Shown piece after piece: positions 1 to 8,856 of a stretch of 64,000 bases of DNA. This DNA is from Pleurocapsa sp. PCC 7319 (lineage in GTDB: Bacteria > Cyanobacteriota > Cyanobacteriia > Cyanobacteriales > Xenococcaceae): assembly GCF_000332195.1 (NCBI RefSeq), contig NZ_KB235922.1:1822211-1886210 (forward strand), given 5' to 3'. A program made the translations under genes and the position numbers. Every line of letters begins with the position of its first letter. Position 1 is the first letter of the stretch. The notes beneath the pieces are model-generated. The model had not been told where the DNA came from. It did no database searches and was given only the letters and a program-made list of their open reading frames with translations.

Positions 1-801
1 CAATATAATATCACCAAACAAGAACACCTACGGGTATTGGACGGACTATTTAATTCTCTACGCCCCAAAGCTGAGAAGCTCCTAGCACTAGTACAAGTAG
101 AAAACTCTCGTTATCAGATAATTAGTGACTTTCAACCTCATAGCAATGCACCAATCTTTCATCTGTTAGGCAAATTATTGCTGGCAAAAAAACAATTGAT
201 TGTTACCCCCCTCTTGGCAGTATTAGAATTACTAAAGGATGAACCAGATGTAGTTCCACTGGCTCGTAGGACAGGTATTTTAGCTCCACACGCGATCGCC
301 CAGGTTTTTGCTACTGAACCCCAATGGCAACAGCGTTTAAATCCACAAATTCTCCGAGAATTAATTCCCAGTAACTTAAATAATAGCCAAATAAATGTGA
401 TTCAAGACGAAGAAGCTGAAACTTTAAAAGATCGAGAACCTTTCTTGGCACAAGCAGTAGAGGATGTTCTATTAGAGTTGTTACAAGAGCCCAATCCTAT
501 TACCGAATCAGTAAGCCTATATGCTTTAACTCAACTCAATCAAACTCAGGGGTTAGCTAAAGCTCAACAAATACTCCAAAAACCGTTTTCAGATGATTTA
601 GTTAAAGACACCGCTGCTAGTCTTTTGGCTCCATCATCCAAAGGTGGGGTAATTGAGCAATTACTGAGTATCTCCAGGCAGCCTCATTTTAAGGCAATGA
701 CACCAGAGCAATTATTGAGCATCTCTCAACACCCTCATTTTAAGACGATGCCACCAGAACAGTTACTGTCTCTTTTGAAACAGATACAGATCAATGATTA
801 A
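1..801 (+). CDS. C-terminal part of an unrecognised protein (cut by window start)
   Basis: The reading frame is open from base 1 to a TAA at 799-801, giving 266 visible residues; the true start lies outside the window (an internal TTG at 37 exists but nothing supports it as a start). The visible part is soluble-looking and alpha-helical, with many Leu/Ala-rich helices that could be HEAT-like, but I do not recognise a family. The C-terminus has a 17-residue repeat starting EQLLSIS, encoded by a 51-bp tandem repeat at 655-705 and 706-756 and a partial third copy to about 783. It lies 77 bases upstream of the FHA-reductase gene on the same strand and could share its transcript. Function unknown. 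Confidence 0.6.
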   Translation, partial: QYNITKQEHLRVLDGLFNSLRPKAEKLLALVQVENSRYQIISDFQPHSNAPIFHLLGKLLLAKKQLIVTPLLAVLELLKDEPDVVPLARRTGILAPHAIAQVFATEPQWQQRLNPQILRELIPSNLNNSQINVIQDEEAETLKDREPFLAQAVEDVLLELLQEPNPITESVSLYALTQLNQTQGLAKAQQILQKPFSDDLVKDTAASLLAPSSKGGVIEQLLSISRQPHFKAMTPEQLLSISQHPHFKTMPPEQLLSLLKQIQIND

Positions 802-878
802 GAGAGCTCAGATCTGAAATAACCTTAATGGTTAAAAAATTTATTTTCACATTAACATTATTTGTATAGAGGAAAACC

Positions 879-2588
879 ATGCCAGAAATCATACTTATTG
901 ATACTAGAAAGCCCCAGGAAACAAAATCAATTTTACTGACTCCTGAAAACCAACTAAATCAAGAAAGTCTTTTAGGTCGAGATGGGCGTAGCTGCATTGT
1001 TCTAGATGATTCCATGGCTAGTCGTACCCACGGTAAAATTGCTTTCCGCAATGGTAGTTATTACTACTCAGACTTGGGTAGTAGAAATGGTTCTAAAATT
1101 AATAACCTAGATATCAAACGTAACCAAGAATATTTATTAAAATCTTTAGATACTATTACTGTGGGGCGTCATCTCTTGTGGGTCAAAGCAATTAATAATG
1201 GACAAGAGACTCCGACTGTTCTTCAGTCATTGACTCCTGACCAGTATATGCCCCTGGCTACTATTGATACTACCAGCCTAGAAACTTGGACTCAGGGGAA
1301 AAAGCAGCTTAAATGTGTACAGATTATCAATGAAACTGCTGATGTGAAGACTTTTAGCTTCATCTCTGACCCTCCAGTTAAGTTTAACTATCAACCAGGA
1401 CAATTTGTTACCCTAAGTTTGGATATTAATGGTAAAAAAGTTAAACGTTCTTACTCAATCTCTTCTACCCCTTCTCGTCCTCATAGTCTTGAAATTACTG
1501 TCAAAAGAGTTCCTGCACCCAGAGATGAGCCTAGCGCGCCTCCAGGATTGGTAAGTAATTGGTTGCACGATCACATGAGAGTCGGTAGTCAGATTGAGGT
1601 CAATGGACCAATGGGCAAATTTACCAATTTTGCTAATCCTTCTAATAAATTACTCTTGATTTCCGCAGGTAGCGGGATTACACCGATGATGTCAATGTCC
1701 CGCTGGATCTGCGACACTGTATCAAATATAAACATTGTTTTTGTCCATAGTGCCCGTAGCCCAGAAGATATTATTTTCCGACAGGAGCTGGAAATGATGT
1801 CAGCTCGCTATCCTAACTTTGAGTTGGCTATTACCATAACTCGCCCCCAATCTGGTCAATCCTGGTGTGGTTACACGGGTAGAATTAATGACACTATCTT
1901 ACCGGCGATCGCCCCCGACTATAAAGAGCGTACTGTGTATGTATGTGGTTCAAATCCTTTTATGAAAGCTACCAAAGAATTGCTGCAAAAAATTCATTTC
2001 CCCATGGAGAACTACTATGAAGAAAGTTTTGGTGGACCGAAGAAAAAGAAAAAATCTACACCTAAAGTACCTATACTAGGTCAAACAGCTGTTACTCGCT
2101 TGCAAACATCTTCAGGTCGCCTGATACCTATGCCTGCTCCAGTTGCGCCTAGTTCCGTAACTATGTTGTCCAGAGTTAGCGGTGGTAGTGTCTCGGCACC
2201 TGTAACTATTTCGACCCCTTCTCCAGCAAACACGACTAGCTTTCCATCGACCTCGACAACTATTTCTTCAAGCACGACTAGTTTTCCATCGACCTCGACA
2301 ACCCCTTTAACAACCCCTTCGACACCTAAAACTACTGATTCAAATCCTGTAGTTGTTCTAGCTGAATCTGGTCAGGAAATTTCTTGTGATGGGGATGAAC
2401 CTATTCTAGACGTTGTTGAAGCTGAAGGCATAGATTTACCTTGTGGTTGCCGTGTGGGAGCTTGCGGAGCTTGTAAAGTAAGGAAAATTGCAGGTGAAGT
2501 TACCTATGATGATGATGTCGATTGTGATGATGGTTATGTTTTGACTTGTGTTGCCAAGCCATTAGGGAAAGTAACTATTGAAGCCTAA
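879..2588 (+). CDS. FHA domain - FAD/NAD(P) reductase - [2Fe-2S] ferredoxin fusion
   Basis: 569 residues with three modules. An FHA phosphopeptide-binding domain spans about 22-102 (LLGRDGRS at 31, SRTHGKIA at 48, SRNGSKIN at 68). A ferredoxin-reductase module follows: FAD motif RSYS at 190, nucleotide-binding GSGITPM at 264 and CGSNPF at 356. A Ser/Thr/Pro-rich linker (about 388-488) contains the decamer TTSFPSTSTT twice. The C-terminal plant-type ferredoxin has Cys524, Cys529, Cys532 and Cys557 as likely cluster ligands. The reductase-ferredoxin part resembles Hcr-type NADH oxidoreductases that pass electrons to a partner protein; the FHA part implies docking to a Thr-phosphorylated protein. 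AGAGGA upstream of ATG 879 supports the start. The partner is unknown; no kinase is adjacent. Confidence 0.9.
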   Translation: MPEIILIDTRKPQETKSILLTPENQLNQESLLGRDGRSCIVLDDSMASRTHGKIAFRNGSYYYSDLGSRNGSKINNLDIKRNQEYLLKSLDTITVGRHLLWVKAINNGQETPTVLQSLTPDQYMPLATIDTTSLETWTQGKKQLKCVQIINETADVKTFSFISDPPVKFNYQPGQFVTLSLDINGKKVKRSYSISSTPSRPHSLEITVKRVPAPRDEPSAPPGLVSNWLHDHMRVGSQIEVNGPMGKFTNFANPSNKLLLISAGSGITPMMSMSRWICDTVSNINIVFVHSARSPEDIIFRQELEMMSARYPNFELAITITRPQSGQSWCGYTGRINDTILPAIAPDYKERTVYVCGSNPFMKATKELLQKIHFPMENYYEESFGGPKKKKKSTPKVPILGQTAVTRLQTSSGRLIPMPAPVAPSSVTMLSRVSGGSVSAPVTISTPSPANTTSFPSTSTTISSSTTSFPSTSTTPLTTPSTPKTTDSNPVVVLAESGQEISCDGDEPILDVVEAEGIDLPCGCRVGACGACKVRKIAGEVTYDDDVDCDDGYVLTCVAKPLGKVTIEA

Positions 2589-2626
2589 AAAAAGCGATCG
2601 CTTAATCATTCAGGCGATCGCTTTTT
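2588..2626. terminator. Bidirectional terminator made of two HIP1 octamers
   Basis: A 13-bp stem AAAAAGCGATCGC / GCGATCGCTTTTT (second arm 2614-2626) closes a 12-nt loop between the convergent FHA fusion gene and the ABC permease gene. It has an A-tract on one side and a T-tract on the other, so it can work on both strands. Confidence 0.8.
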
Positions 2627-2655
2627 AAGAACTGACAACTACCGGTTAATCATAA

Positions 2656-4365
2656 TTAGTTCGATCTAGCCAGTAACATTTTGGTTTCTGATGCCCCTGC
2701 TTGTCTCAGTTTTCTGGTCATTTGCCAGCCAATAATAGAGATAGCTAACCATTGTCCGAAGATCGCCAGCATAATTGCCGACAGAGGGGCGTATTCCGTG
2801 GCAACTGAGGGTAAAAAGCTAAATAGCCAGGGTTGAACCCATGTATGAGGCGAAATTTCAGCAAAGCCCAGACAAACAGGGGGAATAATGATTAAGGAGC
2901 CAACAGAAATGGCTGACCAAATTGCCCGTTTGCGGGTCTTGATGGTTAAAATTAATTGAGCTACTACTGCATAAATCACAATGCTGCCAGCACTCAGAAT
3001 AAATCCCCAGAAGATGGAGCGTCGATCGTGATTCAGCATCAAAAATATGGAAGGGACAATATAAGCGATCGCGATCGCGAGATTAATGGCAACTGCAATT
3101 GTTGAAGGGCTATTTTCCCCAAAGACTAATTCTTTCCAAAGTACTTTGCCCTCTTGACTCATTTGATGGCGATACCGCGCCCAATCATGTAAAGCTTGAC
3201 GATGAGGACTTAAAGCAGCAATTAGTAGTAGCCCCAATACACATAAACAAAATTGCAGAAAAGTAAAATTGTCTGTGAGGCGATAATCATTAGTGCTTTG
3301 GAGAGTAAAGCCCAGTGCAAAAGCGGTTAACCAGCCAGTAATCCAATAACTTTGGGTTTTGCTCAGTAAAGTATGTTCAGGATTGTGAAAACGGCGTTTT
3401 AAAACAGACCAACACCAATATGTCCAGAGGCTAAAATTAAATATGATAAAACTAGTACCGATACTTGCTTTACTCCATAAAGCCTGTCCGTAAAATAATA
3501 GTTCGCCTAAATCTTCTGCGGGTAAAAAATCAATCTTATTTTGAGGCAGATACGTAGCATCAATTAAATAAGATAAAACTATGCCGGGATGAAATAAAAA
3601 TATCCAATCCCAAGGCGCATTACCGATTAAACTTCTGTTATGGAATAAAGCAGTAGTTAAGCCAAATAACACAAAACCTAATGCTCCACTAGCCAACCAG
3701 GGTTTAAAGCCTGATAAGCCAAAATTCATTAAGCTCCAGAGTAAAGCTAAGCTATAGAAAAAAGCACAGCTAGCAATGATTACCGCATCCAATCCCATAA
3801 TCATAGTCAAGGGAATATTTGCGCTCAAACCAGCTAGAAGATGTAAAGGAAAGAATAGTAATATAGCCCCATAAAGCAATATGGGTACCCCTAAAATTTT
3901 GCCCAGTAGAATACTCCCCGCAGATTGAGGAGTTAGGCGAATAAAGTTAAGTGTGCCTCGGCTTTCTTCTTTAACTACGTCGGCTATTAGCATATATGTA
4001 CCGACTATTAGTAGAGTCAGAATACTGGTAATACTTAAAGCAAGAAATAAATCGAGCCAGAGTAATTGCCAATTAATTACCCAGTTACCTAACATATCTT
4101 TGGTATATGCCAGACTATTGCTATAGCCATTACCCATACCATAACGACCCGATTGTTGTAATATCCCTTTGGGGTCGGGATCTGGTAATTCACCCAAAAG
4201 AGACATACTAATAATGAATTGGGTAAAAACAGAAATAGCAGCCGCAATCACTACATTTCTGGTTTTCAGTTTGCCTTTAATCTCTCGAAATAGTTGAGGA
4301 TTCCAGTCTAAAAATTTCTCCCATAACGAACTTGAGTTGCGAAACAGTTGCATATTTTGTTTCAT
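2656..4365 (-). CDS. ABC-2 type transporter permease
   Basis: 569 residues, rich in long hydrophobic segments (roughly a dozen predicted membrane spans), with a short cytoplasmic N-terminus. The segment around VKEESRGTLNFIRLTPQSAG is typical of ABC-2 type (exporter) permeases such as those of ABC-2/gliding-type transporters. The gene follows the ATPase gene at 4420-5370 by 54 bases on the same strand, so the two should form one exporter in the cytoplasmic membrane. The substrate cannot be inferred. The gene ends 30 bases from the shared terminator at 2588-2626. Confidence 0.85.
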   Translation of the reverse strand: MKQNMQLFRNSSSLWEKFLDWNPQLFREIKGKLKTRNVVIAAAISVFTQFIISMSLLGELPDPDPKGILQQSGRYGMGNGYSNSLAYTKDMLGNWVINWQLLWLDLFLALSITSILTLLIVGTYMLIADVVKEESRGTLNFIRLTPQSAGSILLGKILGVPILLYGAILLFFPLHLLAGLSANIPLTMIMGLDAVIIASCAFFYSLALLWSLMNFGLSGFKPWLASGALGFVLFGLTTALFHNRSLIGNAPWDWIFLFHPGIVLSYLIDATYLPQNKIDFLPAEDLGELLFYGQALWSKASIGTSFIIFNFSLWTYWCWSVLKRRFHNPEHTLLSKTQSYWITGWLTAFALGFTLQSTNDYRLTDNFTFLQFCLCVLGLLLIAALSPHRQALHDWARYRHQMSQEGKVLWKELVFGENSPSTIAVAINLAIAIAYIVPSIFLMLNHDRRSIFWGFILSAGSIVIYAVVAQLILTIKTRKRAIWSAISVGSLIIIPPVCLGFAEISPHTWVQPWLFSFLPSVATEYAPLSAIMLAIFGQWLAISIIGWQMTRKLRQAGASETKMLLARSN

Positions 4366-4419
4366 AGTTCTAATCGAAATAACTCTGTAGTATTTTGTTA
4401 TAGTCGCCGAATCAATAAT

Positions 4420-5370
4420 TTAAGAAGTTTGTTGATGTCCTAATTTAAGGAATATAGTTTCGAGATCTTCTTGGCTACAGTGGAATTCTGTAAGAGGAAT
4501 CTCTGCAAGAACGAGCGATCGCAATAGTTCGGCACAGTCTGATTCTCCCCCGGTAAAATTGACTTTTAGACGATTAGTTTGAGGGATGACCTCCCATTCC
4601 TCTACGAACGAGTTCTGGTTGAGTTTTTGTTGCAATATCTCCATCTTACCCAAAGAGCTGAGGATAATTTGTTGACGAGATAAACGCCGATATAGTTCTT
4701 CTAAAGAAGCACTTTCAACCAAAAACCCTAATTCCATTATCCCCACTGAAGTGCAGAGTTCAGCCAAGTCACTGAGAACATGGGAAGAAATTAAAATTGT
4801 CATTCCCGCTTCTTGTAAAACTTTAATTATTTGGCGAAACTGTTGACGTGCAATCGGATCTAAACCTGATACAGGTTCATCTAGCAATAATAATATGGGT
4901 TCGTGAATAATGGTTCTCGCCAAGCTCAGGCGTTGTTTCATTCCTCTCGATAGAGTAGAAATAATACTTTTACGTTTATTTTCGAGTTGAACTAGTTCTA
5001 AAACTTCCTGAAGACGGCGACGCCGAAAGGGTTGTTTTAAGCGATACAAACGAGCAAAGTAATCTAAATAATCCCAGACGATTAAATCATCATAAAGCGG
5101 AAAATCATCGGGAAGATAACCTAGACGTTTTTTTAAGATGGGATTAGAGTCATCTCTTAGCAAGCGATCGCCATTAAGATAAATCTCCCCTGTGGTTGGT
5201 TCTTCTGCTGCTGCGAGCATCCTAATCAACGTCGTCTTTCCCGCACCATTGGGACCAATTAAACCGTAAACTTCACCACTTTTGATTCTCAAGTCAATTT
5301 CATTTACAGCAAGATGACGCTCAAATCTTTTGGTTAATCCGTAGGTGGCGATCGCTAATTCCTGACTCAT
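4420..5370 (-). CDS. ABC transporter ATP-binding protein (exporter type)
   Basis: 316 residues from ATG at 5370; an in-frame TTG at 5376 is the only upstream alternative. Walker A GPNGAGKTT at about 39-47, signature LSRGMKQR, Walker B LLLLDEP and the H-loop (ISSHVLSD) are all present. The C-terminal ~90 residues are the accessory region seen in CcmA/NatA-like ATPases. It partners the permease just downstream. The upstream neighbour, the ureidoglycolate-lyase-like gene, ends 18 bases away on the same strand, suggesting one transcript. Confidence 0.9.
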   Translation of the reverse strand: MSQELAIATYGLTKRFERHLAVNEIDLRIKSGEVYGLIGPNGAGKTTLIRMLAAAEEPTTGEIYLNGDRLLRDDSNPILKKRLGYLPDDFPLYDDLIVWDYLDYFARLYRLKQPFRRRRLQEVLELVQLENKRKSIISTLSRGMKQRLSLARTIIHEPILLLLDEPVSGLDPIARQQFRQIIKVLQEAGMTILISSHVLSDLAELCTSVGIMELGFLVESASLEELYRRLSRQQIILSSLGKMEILQQKLNQNSFVEEWEVIPQTNRLKVNFTGGESDCAELLRSLVLAEIPLTEFHCSQEDLETIFLKLGHQQTS

Positions 5371-5388
5371 AAGCAATTATTCATAGCG

Positions 5389-5892
5389 TTAATTAATAAT
5401 TTCAAACTTAAGATTTTGATTAGTAGCAAAATTATAGGTAAAGTGATCGACAATATTAGTATCACTAAGTTCCAGATTATAAAAATCTACTACTTGATGC
5501 TCAAAATAAGGTCCTGCGTGCCAAGTTCCTACCTCTAGTTTAATAAAACAATCTCCTGGAATACGAAATGCACCCATCTGGCTAATATCTGGTTCGTTAC
5601 TTGCTGAAGGTGGACATACCGCCATCAACCAATCTTTACCATTGAGTGAGCCTAAACATTGAGTACAATAATTGTGACGAGTAATTTTGCTAAATATTTT
5701 GCCTCTCTGTTCTAACCGCATAATATAAAAACGAGGAATTCCATGATCTAGTTTTAGTACTGCGTCGGTTTCATCAAAAGCTTTCCCATCAGGAGAAGGT
5801 AAAATCAATTGACCATAAGCTTGAAAGTTTTCTAGTGTAATTCTGACAGCAGATATTTGTTTTAGCGTAAGATTTTTAGGATTTTTGAGCAT
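5389..5892 (-). CDS. Ureidoglycolate lyase-like protein (AllA family)
   Basis: 167 residues, the usual length for AllA. Family hallmarks are visible: ITRH...TQCLGSLNGKDWL, PPSASNEPD, then IKLEVGTWHAGPYF and DFYNLEL.DTN..DH. AllA-type enzymes are cupin-fold lyases that split ureidoglycolate to glyoxylate and urea in allantoin degradation. No other purine-catabolic gene is in the window; the gene instead heads the minus-strand cluster with the ABC exporter, so its physiological substrate is uncertain. In cyanobacteria the family occurs without a complete allantoin pathway, so the call is at family level. Confidence 0.8.
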   Translation of the reverse strand: MLKNPKNLTLKQISAVRITLENFQAYGQLILPSPDGKAFDETDAVLKLDHGIPRFYIMRLEQRGKIFSKITRHNYCTQCLGSLNGKDWLMAVCPPSASNEPDISQMGAFRIPGDCFIKLEVGTWHAGPYFEHQVVDFYNLELSDTNIVDHFTYNFATNQNLKFEIIN

Positions 5893-5945
5893 ATTATAGT
5901 AACCAACAACTCGATCAATTAATATTTCAGTAACAAAAGTTGGGT

Positions 5946-6482
5946 ATGACTTCTAGGGTTTATCAACTAAACAGTCAGAGAATCAAGATTAGCTATAGAA
6001 TTGTTTCTTCTAGTTTAGGATATATGCTGATTGCCAATAGCGATCGAGGTATTTGCTCCATTAATTTAGGGGATTCTCCAGAGAACTTAACCCTTAGCTT
6101 GACTGAAGAATTTAACCAAGCAACTATTACTCAGGACGAAACAAGCTATCAAGATTGTCAAGAGCAAATTCTCAGTTATATTGCCGGAAAAAAATTTAAT
6201 CTAGAATTTCCTTTAGCTCTACAGGGTACGCTATTTCAACAACAAGTTTGGCAATCCTTACAAAGAATTCCCTATGGTGAAACTCGAACTTATGGAGAAA
6301 TTGCTAGGGATCTTGGTAAACCAACAGCCTCGAGAGCAGTTGGTAATGCTTGTGGTGCTAATCCAATCGCTCTAATCATTCCGTGTCATCGGGTTATTCG
6401 TAGTGATGGAAGTCTCGGTAGCTACCGTTGGGGAATTGAACGCAAACAAAAATTGATTGAGCTCGAAAGAATTAAATATTAA
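5946..6482 (+). CDS. ogt: Methylated-DNA--protein-cysteine methyltransferase (Ogt/MGMT)
   Basis: 178 residues from ATG at 5946; an in-frame TTG six bases upstream is less likely and neither start has a clear ribosome site. The catalytic motif IPCHRVI (Cys at about residue 146) and the following G.LG.Y..G...K..L..LE pattern identify a suicidal alkyltransferase that takes the O6-alkyl group from guanine. The helix-turn-helix region is GETRTYGEIARDLGKP...AVGNACGANP. It is divergent from the ureidoglycolate-lyase-like gene, so 5893-5945 holds both promoters. Confidence 0.9.
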   Translation: MTSRVYQLNSQRIKISYRIVSSSLGYMLIANSDRGICSINLGDSPENLTLSLTEEFNQATITQDETSYQDCQEQILSYIAGKKFNLEFPLALQGTLFQQQVWQSLQRIPYGETRTYGEIARDLGKPTASRAVGNACGANPIALIIPCHRVIRSDGSLGSYRWGIERKQKLIELERIKY

Positions 6483-6590
6483 TCAAAAATATATTAATCA
6501 AAAATGGGCAATCAATTACTGATTACCCACCCGCAGGAGCGTTATTTAAAATAAGTGTAGTTAACATTAAGAAAGTATCACTTGATGAAC

Positions 6591-6758
6591 TTAAGAAAGG
6601 CAGCCTTTAGCAATCTGAGCAAACATTACTTGCTGTTGTAAGTAAAGTAGATGCAGCTTGCCTACTTGCTGTTTTAATTCGTTCAGATCATCAATATTTT
6701 CAATGGCATCGCAAAAACAACGATGTGCTAACTGTTTTTCCAAGGGTAAATTTTTCAT
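6591..6758 (-). CDS. Small NblA-like protein (55 aa)
   Basis: A 55-residue frame from ATG (6758-6756) to TAA (6593-6591). It begins MKNLPLEKQLAHRCFCDAI and continues as two predicted helices rich in Leu and Gln. The start LPLE.QL..R.F.D and the size and helix-pair layout resemble NblA (Ycf18), the 55-65 residue adaptor that directs phycobilisomes to Clp proteolysis. The usual second-helix residues are poorly matched, so it may be a divergent NblA or an unrelated conserved small protein. It stands alone on the minus strand, between ogt and the SH3 gene, in an A/T-rich gap. Confidence 0.45.
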   Translation of the reverse strand: MKNLPLEKQLAHRCFCDAIENIDDLNELKQQVGKLHLLYLQQQVMFAQIAKGCLS

Positions 6759-7168
6759 GACTTGCTTTTAATTTAAGTATTAGCGTTTTGTTCAATTATG
6801 AAATAACTATGTCATCTTCAAGAAATTTATGCACAAATTCTCTTGAAAAAATAAAATATTTTAATCAATCGCTCCTACTCTGTTGATTCCATGCTTTACC
6901 CATAAGTCTCCGAACTATTATGATCACGGGCATATAGCAATTCCTAAGTAGAAGCAATATCATGTAACCGTTGTAATTCTCGCCAATAATTGTATTCTTA
7001 TTACTTCTTTTAAAAGTCAATTTATTATTTGTCATACCCTAACTTGATAATATTTTGGCTGATTAAAATCACTTGACTTTTCTCAAGAAAATCACAGTTA
7101 TTCTTGGGAAACTTTTTCATAATTAACTCAAAGATAATTTTAATAAATAGACAATATATTTGAGAATA
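6759..7168. other. Intergenic, A/T-rich
   Basis: Between the divergent NblA-like and SH3 genes. It must hold both promoters. No convincing gene, RNA or repeat was seen in it. Confidence 0.5.
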
Positions 7169-7486
7169 ATGAAAAAACTTATTAGTAAGCTGGCAATGTT
7201 GAGTCTTGGTTTGACTGTAAGTTTGATGGCGGTGGAAACTACACAAATAAAACCAGCTCAAGCTCAAAGACTTTGTAGCTCCTATAGGGTGGTTCGACCT
7301 AATGGTTTGTATGTGTATATCAATGGAGGAAGTCAAATTATCACAACTCTTCCTTATAACAATATTGTTAATGTTAATGGAATAAGTGCTGATGGATCTT
7401 GGGCAAAAATTCAATATTTGAGAGTTGATGGACAAATGGGTTACGGTTGGGTAGCCCAAGAGTTTTTAGAATGCTATCAACAATAA
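7169..7486 (+). CDS. Secreted SH3b-domain protein
   Basis: 105 residues from ATG 7169 (MKKLISKLAM); an in-frame TTG nine bases upstream is not needed. A signal peptide runs to about AQAQ at residue 32-35. The mature part (about 70 residues) contains RVVRPNGLYVYINGGSQI, VNVNGISADGSWAKIQY and MGYGWVAQEFL, the pattern of bacterial SH3 (SH3b) domains that bind cell wall. The two Cys (in RLCSS and LECYQQ) flank the domain and could form a disulfide in the periplasm. Followed by a terminator, so monocistronic. Confidence 0.75.
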   Translation: MKKLISKLAMLSLGLTVSLMAVETTQIKPAQAQRLCSSYRVVRPNGLYVYINGGSQIITTLPYNNIVNVNGISADGSWAKIQYLRVDGQMGYGWVAQEFLECYQQ

Positions 7487-7515
7487 ATTTAAAAGATATT
7501 AAACGATTTCATTAG

Positions 7516-7544
7516 CTCTACCTCACTAACAGGTAGGGTTTTTT
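7516..7544 (+). terminator. Rho-independent terminator after the SH3 gene
   Basis: Stem CTCTACCT / AGGTAGGG (one G-T pair) with a 7-nt loop, followed directly by TTTTTT at 7539-7544, 30 bases after the SH3 stop codon. Confidence 0.8.
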
Positions 7545-8329
7545 GCATTCATTTTACTACTATTGAGCATTCAACAACCAGATCAATTTTTAGCAAGTCT
7601 CAGACAAAGCACGAATTAACTAAAATTTAACAATAGTTTATATTTCAAAATATTGAAATATAAAACTTATTATTTGTCTTTATTATACTTATAAATAATC
7701 AAGTTTTTATCTGATATGATTCATTCATCAGATTGATTTATTCAAATTACATTCACTTGAGAAAAGAAAGAAACACTTACTCAATTTGAAGTGAATTTGA
7801 ATAGTTAACTGCAAACTTTAATTGATTAATAAATAGCAATTAAATTATCAAAATATCAACTAAAGAGTGATTTTTGGGCTGATATCATTTCTTAAACGAT
7901 CTACCTTACTCTTGTGTGGAGTAAAATCGCTACTAAATGATTAAAAGTTAGTTCTTTTGTCCTAAAATTTTTTTTTCTGATTGAGATTATCAGAAAAATC
8001 ACGTAAAACGCTTAAAGAAATTGGCTGAATTAAGTAAGATCACGGTTGATTTTAACCTAAATAAAAAGGCTAATGTAGGTTAAAGATAAAAAAATAAAAA
8101 CAGTTTATGCAGCACTATTCAGAATAAATTACAGCGAAAAGTGTTAAAAAAATATTACTTTGTTGTAGAACACTGTATAAAATAACTCTAATCGCATTGA
8201 CCATTCTTGGTTTTTCTTATCAGCTAGTAGAGCCAAATGCTGCATAACTAAAGCATATTGTCGGTATCTACTAGTAACTGGGATTGAAATTAATAGCCTT
8301 AAGTAATTATTCTCATACAGGAGTTGGCA
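7545..8329. other. Long A/T-rich intergenic region
   Basis: 785 bases with no supported gene. It contains a 10-bp inverted repeat TTTTTCTGAT (7972-7981) / ATCAGAAAAA (7989-7998) and a looser inverted pair around 7740-7800 (ATTCAAATT...AAGTGAATTTGAAT). Neither has terminator polarity. Function unknown. Confidence 0.4.
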
Positions 8330-8539
8330 ATGGAAATTCAAAATGTAGTAGGAATTAATGGCTATACTTTGCTAATTTATCGTTCTTTAGATCAGTTATA
8401 CCGTTTTAGTATTATTGATTTTTCGGGAATTGCATTTAACTTCGACAGTATCTTTTTAACTGCTGAAGAAGCTAATTATAAAGGACGTGCTGCCGTAGAG
8501 ATTGCATGTGATTTCGACCATAATCAACATCAGTATTAG
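8330..8539 (+). CDS. Small protein of unknown function (69 aa)
   Basis: 69 residues from ATG 8330, with a good ribosome site (AGGAG, 8319-8323, six bases before ATG), which decides this start over an in-frame TTG at 8324. The sequence begins MEIQNVVGINGYTLLIYRS and looks like a compact alpha/beta domain with beta strands first and a helix AEEANYKGRAAVEIA near the end. No membrane span, signal or known motif. Not recognised. Confidence 0.6.
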   Translation: MEIQNVVGINGYTLLIYRSLDQLYRFSIIDFSGIAFNFDSIFLTAEEANYKGRAAVEIACDFDHNQHQY

Positions 8540-8608
8540 GTTAAATGGATTTGTTTGCCGTATTTTGGAGATGGTTGAGAATTTTCATAAATTCATAAAT
8601 TAATTGCT

Positions 8609-8654
8609 CCTAAAACAAACCTAAAACAGACACTGCATACAAATTGTTTTAGGT
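8609..8654. repeat. Three CCTAAAACA boxes, two direct and one inverted
   Basis: CCTAAAACA occurs at 8609-8617 and 8620-8628, and as its complement TGTTTTAGG at 8645-8653. The last two form a 10-bp inverted repeat (ACCTAAAACA / TGTTTTAGGT) with a 16-nt spacer. The spot is 70 bases after the 69-aa gene and about 200 before ccaA. It could be an operator for ccaA or a weak terminator for the upstream gene. Confidence 0.4.
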
Positions 8655-8856
8655 CTGTAAATATTTTCGTGATCGCTCCAAGAAGTCCAGAGCTAATAGT
8701 CCTTAATTTTAGCTATAAGAGCGATCGCTATTACCAACAATGGAAAAAACTGGTAATTACAGCGATCGCCAATTCAACATTTTTTTTAGATAAACTTAAT
8801 CTTTCTAATTTTGTCCGATAATAGAAACTATGGTTTTGAATTCAATATAGGTCAAA

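Noticed and set aside
7025-7459. 144-residue minus-strand frame
   Set aside because: It lies antisense to the signal-peptide SH3 gene and has no family-like pattern.
7972-7998. Inverted repeat as a terminator
   Set aside because: On both strands the left arm is T-rich and the right arm A-rich, the reverse of a terminator's polarity.
8144-8341. 65-residue minus-strand frame
   Set aside because: No ribosome site or recognisable content. It overlaps the better supported start of the 8330 gene on the other strand.
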